Below are positions 54,300-64,000 of a stretch of 64,000 nucleotides of DNA, in pieces (position 1 is the stretch's first letter; every line of letters begins with the position of its first letter). The notes below the pieces were generated by a model. That model was not told the DNA's origin. It was given only the letters and a program-made list of their open reading frames with translations, and ran no database searches. The DNA lies in the NCBI GenBank assembly GCA_022457065.1, contig JAJGBQ010000001.1, positions 558,001-622,000 of the forward strand, written 5' to 3'. A program made the translations under genes and the position numbers. The DNA is from Curvularia sp. ZM96 (taxonomy: Eukaryota; Ascomycota; Dothideomycetes; Pleosporales; Pleosporaceae).

Positions 54300-55952
54300 T
54301 TACACCTTCTCAGTCTTCTCAGTGTTCTCAACCACCTCTACAGCCTTGGCACCGTTCTTCTCGCTGTGCATGCTGCCTGTCTCAATGTCCTTTACAGGCT
54401 CCACGTTTGCGCCAATAGGGCCAGCCTCTTCAAAGTGACGGCCCTTCTTCTCAGGTCCGAGAGCGGTAGTGACTGCGATACCGAGGGCAATGATGGCAGT
54501 AGCAACACCCATGACGGGTCCGTAGGCGGGAGAGAGCTCGCCCTTGGCTGTCTTGATGAGTGTGGCTTCGGCAACAGCGTTGACGATCTGAGCAGAGGGC
54601 GAGGAAATCATGTTTCCAAGTTGGTAGGTGATACCGACGAAGGAAGAACGGAATGCAGGTGGCGAGAGCTCACTCAGGTGGATGGGAATGACACCCCAAG
54701 CACCCTGCACAAAGAACTGGATCATGAAGCCAGATGCCGAGAGGCCCCTTTCAGTGGTGGGGAGAATCCAAGCTGGGATGAGGCAGGCAGAGATCAAGGC
54801 AGCGCAAACGATCATTCGGCGGCGACCGAACCATTGCGAAGTGTATCCAAGAATGGTACCACCAACGCAAGCACCGGTCTTCATGAGAATGGAAGCACGG
54901 GTAGCGCCAGCGGGGCTAAGATGCTTCTGCTCCTTCATGAAAGTAGTGTAGCTGTCCTGGCTAGTGTGGGAGTAGTAGTTGAACTGCATCAATGTTAGTA
55001 AATATTCTGCACACTTTGGGACCAGAAGATAAACATACCCAAGTCATGAGTATGATGCAGTAAACGCACATCTTCCACTCCTGACGAAGCATGATCTTGG
55101 TCTCTGCCCAGAAAGCACCTGGAGCCTTCTTGGTGCCGGATCGCTTCGCTTCAAGGAACTGCTTGGACTCAGGGAAGGCCACACGGATCAAACCAACAGC
55201 GATAGAGAAGCCAGCTCCGACCCAGAAAACAGTCTTCCAGGTCTTGGTTGCGCCACCAACACCCAAGTTGGCACAGGCTGCAAGAACATAACCGAACGAG
55301 TAACCTTGTTGCAAGATACCGCTCATGAGACCACGGGCGTTAACACTAAGAAAGTTAGTATTGTGATATGTACAAGTGGTGTTTTCCAGACTTACGGGCA
55401 ATTCTCAAGGGCCATGGAAATTGCGTTTCCGTAAACACCTCCCATGAAGAGTCCGAACAAACTGCGGACAGCCAAAAACTGCTGGAAAGTACCAGCGTAA
55501 ATGGTAGCGACTTGAAGCAGACCAAGGATAATCATGTTGGCGACCATGGGCCATTTTCGGCCAAACTTGTCTCCAGCTACACCGAACATGGCAGCGCCGA
55601 CAGAGCGGAGGAGCAATGTCAGTGTGATGGCTGTGGAGATGGCAGTGTTGGTTGTGTCGTAGTAGTCGGCAAGCTTAGTGGTTTGAATAGACAGGGCGTG
55701 GAAGTCGAAAGCATCAGCTGTCCAGGCGAAGAATCCAACCAGAAAGTACAGCCAGTCCTTCACGCCAAGCTGGGCAAAAAGGCTGATGGGGTTCTTGAGT
55801 GGCTCTGGCTTCTGCCACTCACAGTGCTCCTCTCCATAGTCATTGCGAACAACTACGCGCTGGTCCCAGGTGAAGAGGTCCTTCAGACTCTGTTTAGCGG
55901 TTGGGATGACTCCCTTAGCCAGTGGGTCAGCAGGGCGGTTGGTGCTGGCCAT
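54300..55952 (-). CDS. JEN1: JEN1-type monocarboxylate/proton symporter (MFS)
   Basis: Three exons (55952-55396, 55345-55039, 54983-54300; introns 50 and 55 nt) give 515 residues. About twelve membrane helices. The MFS loop motif is GDKFGRKWPM between helices 2 and 3. The Jen1 family signature N-x-x-S/T-H-x-S/T-Q-D-x-x-x-T is exactly met by NYYSHTSQDSYTT at 290-302, and the sixth-helix segment ILMTW precedes it across the second intron. JEN1 proteins at the plasma membrane import lactate, pyruvate, acetate or succinate with protons and are repressed by glucose. The N-terminal block SLKDLFTWDQRVVVRNDYGE is typical of filamentous-fungal members. The C-tail is acidic with Lys residues, suitable for regulated ubiquitination. 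The preference between mono- and dicarboxylates cannot be told. Confidence 0.92.
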
Positions 55953-58235
55953 GGTGCCTGTGAGACTTGAGAAGAGGCTTGGAGGCAATGAGGAAAAGAA
56001 GACGATTGCCTTGTGGAACGAGGCACAAGTCCGATCGAGATGCTGGAATCATCATCGGCGTGGGCAACTGCAATATATATATGTTTTGTTTCTTACGGCA
56101 GGGTCGTTTGCCTCGTGAACGGTGCTATCGAGGCCCTGGTCGGTCAGCGGCTGGCTCTTGATACGGGCCAAGATCTGCCAAGATGGGTGCTGCAATGGCT
56201 GTTGGGAGATGCACAGTGAATGTAACCGCGTCGAGGCTGCCAAGGACGCCATACCACGCTAAGCATCGCTGTGGGCCGAACTAGTGAACTAGAACGCGAG
56301 TGAGGGCACAGAAAAAGACCCGGGATCAAATCGGACGCGCGAAAACTTTCCAAAGCGCGGAGAAAAAGAAGTGGGCGGGTGGGTGTGTTGATCCTTTCCA
56401 CAGCAGACGCCGTTGTCTTTTCTTCCCCATGGGGTCCTTTTTCCTGCGTTTCCCACACGCCGGTAACTTTGCGCGACAGCGGTAAGCACGACCGCACTAC
56501 ACCAACACCCACGGTGATGCCGACGATATCTTTTGCTTATATCTAACCAAGCTCTAGAGGCGCCGCGGCGGCTTGGTGGGACACCTTCTTCCAAAGAAGC
56601 TTTCAGGCCGGTGAAGCAGCCACTGGCAGCCACAAAACTTGGCAAGCAACCCCGCAGTCCAGCCGTGCCGCCGCGAGCGCGCCGAAGCTTTCACCACCTT
56701 CGTCAAGCCAAGATGGGGAGCGGCGCATGCGACAGCCAAGATGCTTCGCCGTCAGCCGAGCATTCTTGAGTGGGCTTCTTTCGACGCCCACCGTTCGCTC
56801 GGGGATTTGCCCGACTGGAGACTGCGCAACGTCGATGTCACCAGGCATCCTGGATATCGGTGGTGTGTACTTCGTATGGATCTGGCCAGATGCGGGGAGC
56901 TGGGGTTTTCTGGGTTTTCTGGGTAGCACACACTTTGCACCACCTGGCTGAAAGTCGAGTGGAGCGGTTTTCGGGCATTGGGGTCTCCATGTTTCGGGGC
57001 GCATAGGGTGGGGAAGCAAAGAGTCTTGGCCGTATAGGTGAGCGGGTTATGGTCTGATACGGCTCTTCGTTGTGCGCACAAACGCCAGGGATGATTTGTG
57101 CGTGCTGAGAGACAGAATAGGAATCGCGTCGCTGATACATGACGGCAGCGGCGATAATGTTTGGACGAGGTAAGGCGCCCACCATTGTCATGCAGACTCC
57201 TTTGCACCATCACAAGCCCAGAGTCAAACGCCGATCCCACTCCTCTTACTCGTGGGCTATTCTCAGACTTACTCATCTTAGTCTGCTAAGTGCCGTCTCT
57301 GAACGGTCATCCGATCCCCGGATCGAGCACTTTGCTAGCGAAATGGCTAGAAGCGTGTCCTAGTCTGGATCTGAGCTCCAACAAATGCACGTGGCAAGAT
57401 CGCGTTGGAACATGCAAACCGTATCACACAAACAGGATTGCCCGGCAATTGAAACGATGTAAACCAGGACTACCGACCTGGAGGCTTCACCGGAACACTG
57501 GTAAACACATGTTTACTAGAAAGAGAAGAATCTATTGGCACGTTTGCCATGGTCGAACCCTAATCTTAGCCTTGGCTGTTAACAAACCAACCTATAACTC
57601 CAAGACTCTAGGCGTAGTGGGTACACGGAGGCGGCAAGTTGTCCGTGTAGGGATTGTGAAACCAGAACCAATCACATGGTCCGCGAAAATACCCGATAGT
57701 TCTTTGCCCTGCGTATCCTCCTGTCTCGTAAACCGTGGCGACTACTCTTAACCGCGGCCGCGATTCTGCACGGCTATGCGGCTACGCCCCGACAGGTACT
57801 ATCCGAAGGCGTTCCGATATCACTTCTTCTGGGCGATATCTGTCCAGTCAGTTATAAACGCGCGCCGAAGTATGATCGAATCAAGACGTAAAGATACAAT
57901 CTAAAAATCCAGTAAACGGGGTACAGCGCCTTACGACAGCCAGTAATGCCGATGATCAAGCATGAGAAAACGTCAGCATGGTCCGATGTCCATTAAGACA
58001 AGGAAGTTCATCCGACTCCGGCCTTGGCACATCTTCATCAAGGAGGAAGTCGGAAGGCACGGCTCGAGAGGAACGAGAGAATACGATTGCCAAATTTGTT
58101 CAATCTAGTGTCTGGATGTTTTGGGGAAATTCACCCGTTACGGATAACAATGTCTCGCTATCTAAAAATCACTATTGACTAACCCTAATCATTCATCGCC
58201 TGCCCACCAGTGCCACGAAGAGCACAATCACTGCA
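55953..58235. other. Long intergenic region upstream of JEN1
   Basis: 2.3 kb with many GC-rich open frames on both strands but no domain. It would hold the promoter of JEN1. A close pair of CreA-type hexamers (GCGGGG 56892-56897 and CTGGGG 56900-56905) lies about 0.95 kb upstream of the start codon. Confidence 0.4.
56892..56905 (+). promoter_or_regulatory. Possible paired CreA carbon-repressor sites
   Basis: GCGGGG and CTGGGG both fit the SYGGRG consensus and lie two bases apart. CreA often needs two close sites, and JEN1 genes are glucose-repressed. The motif is short and can occur by chance. Confidence 0.25.
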
Positions 58236-59411
58236 TCACTCTTCTACTCCAACCTTAGCCTTCTTGTTCGGTCTCTCCTTGCCCTTGACTGCTTCCAAAA
58301 GCTCTTTTCTCTTCTCATTCTGCCTCACATCTGCCTTTGTCGCACGCAACCTCTGACCCGGGTTCGCCACTACAAGCTGCAAACTACCACCTCCAAGCAA
58401 CGCGTCACACTTACTCTTAGACGTCGCCAGCAGTTCGGCAATCGTGTTTATGCGTTCCGAAAAGCTCCATCGGCATGTCCGCCTCGCAGCCGTCCAGAAA
58501 TTGGGATCAAATGATGTGAAGGTTCTACTAGGACCCTGGGTATGCAAACTCTCGGCTTGAGAAAGGATGAGCCAGCAGAGCGCTTCCTTTACAAGCGGAG
58601 TGTAGTAGTTCGAGTGTCCTTTGGCGGGATCATACCATCGCTTCTTGAAGCTGTGGCCGTGTACACCAATAGTGTCTTCGACATTGTTGAGTGCTGCTAA
58701 GAGCTGGCGGATGTAGCGTTGACGGTCGGCATCTGTCTTTGGGATAGTAGGGTCGTCAGCAGGGCAACGCCAGTATCTGGGTAAGACGGCCTCCTTGGCT
58801 GCCCTGAAGGAGGTGTATTGAGGTATACCAGCCTGTGCTGATGCCGTTGAATCTTCAGATTGCCAGCCCGAGTTTTCGTTTGCTGTCGCAGATCCATGTG
58901 TGTAATCGGTGTGTTGCTGGAAGGGAGTTGCCGATGCTACTGACATGTCTTCTTGAAGCTGCGATTGCAAGCCTTCATATGCGTTGTCCGTGGACTGACT
59001 CCCAACAGTATCACTTGCCAAACTGTCTTCCCGGCCATCACTTCCACACATACCAACATTGTTCACATCGACATAACCCCACCAGTCTCTGGGCGAGATC
59101 ACATCCATCCATTCATCAACTTCCTTTTCTTGCCTGTTTCCGAACGAGTCCTCCCAACCGTAGCGGGTTTCGAATGCTTGGTACTGGGTATGATGCGTAT
59201 CGCTTCCATGCGCTCCTGACTCAAGCGGCTGGCCATACCCAGAGAACGCAGATGAGGAATCACAGCCCCACGCTTCAGATCCTATGAACCCCCACTGCGG
59301 CGTCCCAAACGGAGGCTGAAACTCATCCTGATAGTTAGCTACACATGGCTGCCAGTCGCTCGGTGAAGACATCTGCACTTCGTGTAAGTCCCCGAATCTA
59401 GAGGGTAGCAT
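58236..59411 (-). CDS. Hypothetical protein, paralog A of a tandem pair
   Basis: Single exon, 391 residues, ATG at 59411. I do not recognise the family. Residues 1-190 are acidic, Ser/Gly/Trp-rich and disordered. Residues 215-355 are helical and resemble the neighbour at 60045-60818. Shared positions are RYIRQLLAAL, a F..RW pair, YTP..KEAL, LHTQGPSRTF, FD, then RWSFSERINTIAELL and TSKSKCDALL. A basic C-terminus (KGKERPNKKAKVG) looks like a nuclear localisation signal. An acidic N-terminus with a nuclear signal suggests a regulatory protein, but no DNA-binding domain is visible. Short conserved Trp motifs in the N-terminus (WGFIGSEAWG, PRDWWGYVDV) may bind partners. Confidence 0.65.
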   Translation of the reverse strand: MLPSRFGDLHEVQMSSPSDWQPCVANYQDEFQPPFGTPQWGFIGSEAWGCDSSSAFSGYGQPLESGAHGSDTHHTQYQAFETRYGWEDSFGNRQEKEVDEWMDVISPRDWWGYVDVNNVGMCGSDGREDSLASDTVGSQSTDNAYEGLQSQLQEDMSVASATPFQQHTDYTHGSATANENSGWQSEDSTASAQAGIPQYTSFRAAKEAVLPRYWRCPADDPTIPKTDADRQRYIRQLLAALNNVEDTIGVHGHSFKKRWYDPAKGHSNYYTPLVKEALCWLILSQAESLHTQGPSRTFTSFDPNFWTAARRTCRWSFSERINTIAELLATSKSKCDALLGGGSLQLVVANPGQRLRATKADVRQNEKRKELLEAVKGKERPNKKAKVGVEE

Positions 59412-60044
59412 CGTGCGCGAAAGTGCTCGTTGGATCGTAAACGTAATTTCTGGGTTGAGTTGTTAGACGAAGCGTGGATTATCTAGAGCGCGCGAACTTC
59501 ATGATATACACTAGAAAGGTGGGTTACAATGGAAGAAGGCAGTGAATAAAGTCAGTGAGTGAGACATCATGTCTCATTTCAAAGACACACGGCCGTTGAG
59601 CAAACATATGGTGAAAGGGGTAGGGTGCGATTATTTTCCCAGCGACTTCCGGAACCCTGGCGAATACAACGGAGTGAAAGATTGGAATAGAGTAGTGTAG
59701 CTTGCATCTATGGGGATACTGAGATTGAAACTATGCTGAGTGAGAAAAGATACTTTTCCTACAGGCGAGACGCTGCGCAAGGAAATCGCATTCGTGTCAT
59801 GATACCACAAGATGTTTTCTTAGTCCTCCTCGCTTGGGAAATGGACTCGTCATGAAAGATCTAAAAATCAGCTACCGCTAGAACTTGCTCATTTTCTACT
59901 TAACTGTTGAATGACATGAGATTGAAGCAAAGAAATCTGTGCAGGAGGAAGGTCTAATCAACCTAGCTATGCATACAGCAATCACCTTCGAGACGAGCAG
60001 ATGTGATACAAAGGTCTATTATCTGGATCTGTTCATGTAAAGAA
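59412..60044. other. Intergenic region between the tandem paralogs
   Basis: No gene or repeat is seen in this 0.6 kb. It holds the promoter of paralog A and the 3' flank of paralog B. Confidence 0.45.
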
Positions 60045-60818
60045 TCATTTTAGGAAACAGGTACAAAGATGAGGACCGATCTCATGCCAAACTCGACTTT
60101 GATACTCTTCAACTTCCTTTTCTCCCTCGCTCTCATCGTCGCATTCCTCAATTTCTCCACCATCTCTCAAAGCCCTGGCTTTCCAAATGACACCCTGCCT
60201 TTTCCTATTTAGTGTAGAATTCATCTTCGCCTGCTTCACCATCAGCGGCGCCGTTGCAACCGCCATCTCCAAGCCATCAAATCTCATCAGTGCCTGACAT
60301 CTAGCCTTGCTCAGTTCCAACAGCTCACAGACACTCTTCATTCTCTGCGCGAAAGTCAGTTTTCGATACTTGTACACTTGCTCGAGCTTCCCGTCGTCGA
60401 ATACCATGAGGCTTCTTGGGCCTCTGGTATGAAGGTCGATTGCGATCTCGAAAAGCTTGTGGCAACATGTCTCGATGTCTTTGGGTGTATACTGAGACGT
60501 GTGGTTCGCGATACCCTGCCAGCGGTTGACGAAAGTGGTTGTGTTTTCGCAGTCGATGCACGAACTTGTATCGATGAAGGAATCGTAAAGCTGGCGGATG
60601 TAGTCGTCCCTAGCCATCTGGTTTCTAGGAAACGTACAATCTTCTTGGGGAGGATGGTATTCGTAGTGCAGTGGACGTGTGGCTAGTGCTTGCATGACTT
60701 CATTGTAATCTCTAAATCGAGGACCTTGGCTCGTAGGTATAAAACCGGGAGAGGCAGAAACGGGACCTGGTGCTGGGTCCGAAGCGGAATGAAAACCAGA
60801 AGAAAATGAAGGGGACAT
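60045..60818 (-). CDS. Hypothetical protein, paralog B of a tandem pair
   Basis: Single exon, 257 residues from the ATG at 60818. The frame is open 27 codons more upstream without an ATG, so a short 5' exon is possible. The helical domain at about 60-205 shares a pattern with the downstream gene: DYIRQLYDSF, FVNRWQGI, QYTPKDIETC, LHTRGPRSLMVFDD, then TFAQRMKSVCELLELSKARC and QALM. It lacks the long acidic N-terminus of paralog A and ends in a charged Glu-rich segment (EECDDESEGEKEVEE). Same strand, 634 bp apart, so an old tandem duplication is likely. Function unknown; the family may be restricted to a group of fungi. Confidence 0.6.
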   Translation of the reverse strand: MSPSFSSGFHSASDPAPGPVSASPGFIPTSQGPRFRDYNEVMQALATRPLHYEYHPPQEDCTFPRNQMARDDYIRQLYDSFIDTSSCIDCENTTTFVNRWQGIANHTSQYTPKDIETCCHKLFEIAIDLHTRGPRSLMVFDDGKLEQVYKYRKLTFAQRMKSVCELLELSKARCQALMRFDGLEMAVATAPLMVKQAKMNSTLNRKRQGVIWKARALRDGGEIEECDDESEGEKEVEEYQSRVWHEIGPHLCTCFLK

Positions 60819-62205
60819 TTCAGGGAGCTTGATGAGAGTTCTGGTGATCGTGGACGATCCTGAGGTGATACTTGTACGTTTGGTGGACAAAGGTGGCAAC
60901 TATCAGTTATAGAGTCGCAAAGAACTGCATGAAAGGCAAACTTTCGACTGATTGCTGATTTTTTGTATCAACCCCCTCAACGCATCCGCTCGCGGGGCAT
61001 GTGGAAGCACTTCGCAACGCCACTGGTGGCTGCAGTGGGTTAAGGCAAAGCGATGTGCTAGACCCCTGGAATTCTATGAGAGGAGTTATATGAGTACCCT
61101 TGATTCGGTGGCGGGCTCTATGCAAAGATGACCAAGTAGGTAGTTAGACAGTAGGATACGAGAAAAGGACTTGAGAAATAAGTAAAACAATATCCGGCCT
61201 GTTCCAATCTTACGGACAACATAGAAACCCGGGTCGAAGAATATACCTAGAAACTTCAACCTTACAAATCCACTCTATGCATGATACATGTATTGCATGT
61301 CGTCTATATCTTCAAAATTCAGGCCTAAAGAAATAAAATGTATGAAAGTCGACAAGATGTCCATCGCGTTTAGAGACAGTGTCTGGGACAACGCACAGCG
61401 TAGTTACGCTGATGTCATATCCAGAGATGGGCTGATCTGAGACCACTCCATAAAGTACTTGTCGATCAAACTCCGCCAGCAAACCATCTGCCTGGTAGTT
61501 GAGTTTATGCAAGAGATGAGATAAAGACGGTGATTATTCCATTCAGAGACGATGAACATTCTGAATACGGACTATGACGGTGGAGTAGGCTGGAGAGAAA
61601 GCAATCGCAATGTTCGTTTCGATCGGAAATGCTGGTAGCGATATTGACAACGCAAAATCATCTGCTTCGCGCAACTCACCATCGTACGGCAAATATCAAC
61701 CTGGTACGGTCGTCATATCTCTACAATTCAAGGCCTATAAGAAGAGAACCTGACATGTGATATGAACAGAATCGACCATTACCCGTTTTCACTTCAGATT
61801 GATGTCAGAATAAGCGTAACCGTTGAACAATGAAGGAATATTTGGGTAGCTCCGAGGATTCAGTACATGTATCTGGAGACACTAGAATGTTCACGATAAA
61901 TCGCAAGATAGACATAACGCGGATGCAGGCAGCAGAGACAGGGTGGACTGTATGTAGTTATGAGAAGCGTTTGCTTAACACATTAAGATTAGTCTGCTGA
62001 TCTTTTTGATCGTGATACTTTTCCGTGTCGCATTATGTGGCGAAGAGGAGGGGCAGAGCCAGCCTGAAGATTCCCACGGAGTTAAGACGGGCTTGGCATT
62101 TCTCGCGCCTTCCACCAGCAAAACGTCATCAATATCCGCCTATATCATCGCATCCGCCGCTCGCCGTTCTAGCACGACCAACATTGCTGAAGGCATACAC
62201 ACATC
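60819..62205. other. Divergent intergenic region
   Basis: About 1.4 kb between paralog B (minus) and the mitochondrial membrane-protein gene (plus). No ORF with coding character. The last 150 bp are C-rich and resemble the 5' leader of a highly expressed gene. Confidence 0.4.
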
Positions 62206-63281
62206 ATGGCATCGCTCCTACGGAGACCATTCGCCATCACGGCGACATTGCGACAAGCAACACACAAATCACCTCAGACCCTCTCGATACGCGCTTTGCA
62301 CAACACGCCACTTAAGCAACAGGCGCACTTTTTCCGTCCTGTGAAGCCCACAGTATCAACGTCGCAGAATGTAACCAAGTTCCAGCAAGCCTTCCGAAGA
62401 GGCTACCAGCAAGCTGCATACAACCCAGTGGCACAAGGTGACTTGCGACAGCGTCTGCTGTACGGCGCTGGCATCTTCGGCGCAACACTGCTAGGCATCA
62501 ACCTCATCTTCAACCGCGAAACCCGTGAAGATGGCGGTATGCCACCATTCGAGCGCGAGTACCTCAACGACACATTCATGCATACCGGTCTTGGTGTTGG
62601 AATGATTGGTATCGCTGCGCGCGCCCTGCACATGAATGGCTGGAGTTTCAGGCTCATGAGCGCAAACCCATGGCTGGTACTTGGTGTCGGACTCGTCGGT
62701 AGCATTGGAACCATGTACGGCACAATGGCAACGAACCCCAACAAGTGAGTATTTGCCTAAGCATATTTGTCGCGACAGAAACACTGACTTGTATTAGCTA
62801 CGTTCAAAAGTACGCTCTCTGGTCCGCTTTCAACGGTACCCAAGCGCTACTTCTGTCGCCCCTCTTCTTCATGCACCCCGCCATCCTCGCTCGCGCCGGA
62901 CTTTACACTGCTGGTATGATGGGCTCGCTCGCATTCGTTGGCGCCACGGCAAAGACAGACAAATACATGTACCTTGGTGGTCCTCTCCTCGCCGGTGTCG
63001 CCATTGTTGCGCTGTCCGGTCTCGCCCCCATGGTTGTCCCTGCTACCGCTGCCCGCACTTTGATGTTCACTGAGAACATCTGGCTGTACGGTGGTCTTGC
63101 TGTGTTTGGTGGATTCACCCTGTACGACGTACAGAAGGTGCTCCACCACGCGCGCATGGCTGAGCGTGGCTTGATTCCCAAGGACCCTGTCAACGAGGCC
63201 ATCTCGCTTGAGCTGGACTTCATTAACATCTTTATCCGCATGGTCCAGATTCTGGGAATGCAGCAAAACAGGAGGAAGTAG
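62206..63281 (+). CDS. GHITM/TMBIM5-type mitochondrial inner-membrane protein (BAX inhibitor-1 family)
   Basis: Two exons (62206-62744, 62798-63281; 53-nt intron) give 340 residues. The Arg/Ser/Thr-rich N-terminus without acidic residues (MASLLRRPFAITATLRQATH) is a mitochondrial presequence. About seven membrane helices follow from residue 85, with family features FMHTGLGVGMIGIAARA, GGPLLAGVAIVALSGL, YGGLAVFGGFTLYDVQKVL and the ending SLELDFINIFIRMVQIL. The Asp residues in the last two helices (YDVQK, LDFIN) are the conserved pair linked to ion passage in the BAX-inhibitor family. Human GHITM/TMBIM5 (MICS1) keeps cristae shape and acts in mitochondrial Ca2+/H+ exchange. The same role here is inference from family. 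Confidence 0.92.
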
Positions 63282-63762
63282 AGTAATGACAGGTCGCATT
63301 TGTATATAACTACTTGCATTTCTATGGTGGGAACTTCTCTTTGGTCTACTTAATGCAGCCGTATCATTGGCTTTGCAGTAGGTCTGTCTGTATTGTACTC
63401 CTCTCCTTTAGATTCCATGGTATAAGCACAAATGAAATAAAACAATTGAAACAAGCCTCATAAAACGGACCATGCACGCGCAACGTGCCCATTCGTTCAT
63501 GTCCGCACCTCATGAATCGGCGAGCACGATCCAGCGCGCAGCCCTTCTGCTACCACTCCCATATCCCAAGTTGATAAAAAGGACGCTGTGTCTCCGCCCG
63601 CTAGGAAAGCAATGAGTAAACATAGGAAAAAATTGTAAAGTACAGTCCGTGAAGCCGTGAGGCCGGTACGGAGCTCAAAACGTAATCGGTTCATGTGAAT
63701 TGAAGCATTCACCTCATCCCTCCTTTTTCATGCAAGCCACCGCAATCAAATGTGCAGAATCA
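63282..63762. other. Intergenic region
   Basis: 3' flanks of the convergent genes on either side. Nothing else is seen. Confidence 0.4.
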
Positions 63763-64000
63763 CTAGACCTGCTCATAGTGACTTGAGCGCCGGTCAAAAG
63801 CATGCGTGCAATCCGACTTAAAACTCTTAGAAAACGTCCTGTAGATGAACATGCTTTTGATGCCCTTGCGGCCGCGAGACACACTTTCCTCAACCTCTGG
63901 CGGGCTAGAACTTGGCATTTGCGGCAGCGCGGTTAATTCGTCATCTCTACTGTGCGTGGTTGGAGCCACTTTACTACGTGAACTCTTTGGCGGCGAGTGT
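63763..64000 (-). CDS. C-terminal part of a gene running off the right edge
   Basis: The minus-strand frame is open from the window edge to the TAG at 63763, about 78 residues. It is Ser/Pro/Arg-rich with a basic block (RGRKGIKSMFIYRTFSKSFK). No domain is recognised and no start lies in the window. The frame needs no ATG here, since coding continues past the edge. Confidence 0.4.
   Translation of the reverse strand, partial: HSPPKSSRSKVAPTTHSRDDELTALPQMPSSSPPEVEESVSRGRKGIKSMFIYRTFSKSFKSDCTHAFDRRSSHYEQV

Noticed and set aside
56500..57400. Overlapping open frames of 80-170 codons upstream of JEN1
   Set aside because: No domain, no start context and heavy overlap on both strands; treated as promoter-side DNA.

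Overview
This window is nuclear DNA of a filamentous ascomycete, most likely a dothideomycete of the Pleosporales type. The reasons are: short introns (about 47-136 nt) with GT..AG borders and CTAAC-like branch points; a dispersed single 5S rRNA gene; HeLo/NACHT immune-type genes; secreted plant-wall enzymes; and AT-rich islands whose repeat copies differ almost only by C/T and G/A transitions, as repeat-induced point mutation (RIP) produces. The order is inferred from gene style, not from a database search. I joined exons by hand and every multi-exon model given here stays in frame.

Layout. 0-6.4 kb is gene-poor and AT-rich. It holds the last codons of a gene at the left edge, an orphan with a C-terminal membrane anchor, and an orphan with an N-myristoylation signal that lies between imperfect inverted repeats. 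6.4-18.3 kb is a conserved block: an F-box/2EXR protein, a 923-residue low-complexity protein with a PAM2-like motif, the end-joining factor XLF/Nej1, cactin (divergent from XLF), and a forkhead transcription factor. 18.3-24.8 kb is an accessory island with a 5S rRNA gene, a membrane GT2 glycosyltransferase, a likely solo LTR with a target-site duplication, a mutated Mutator-like transposase remnant, and a partial 5S copy altered only by transitions.

24.9-36.5 kb mixes an exopolygalacturonase, an Arg/Asp-rich protein, a NACHT-ankyrin NLR lying between inverted repeats, a GH3 glycosidase and a cytochrome P450. 37-50 kb is mostly housekeeping: an ERCC6L2-type SNF2 helicase divergent from exosome subunit RRP41, an RNase III-fold protein with an altered signature, a glycine-zipper protein, and a large protein that joins two cyclic-nucleotide-binding domains to an F-box and leucine-rich repeats. 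50-64 kb holds a HeLo-NACHT NLR, a JEN1-type carboxylate transporter, two tandem diverged paralogs of an unrecognised family, a GHITM/TMBIM5-type mitochondrial membrane protein, and a gene cut by the right edge.

Themes. Two NLR-type genes of the class used in fungal self/non-self recognition lie 20 kb apart, one of them apparently inside a mobile or formerly mobile segment. DNA-repair genes (XLF, ERCC6L2) and RNA-processing genes (cactin, RRP41) sit in divergent pairs with short shared promoters. The most unusual predicted protein is the cNMP-binding F-box/LRR protein, which would link cyclic-nucleotide sensing directly to ubiquitin-ligase substrate choice. No bacterial-type features (operons, CRISPR, Shine-Dalgarno sites) are present.
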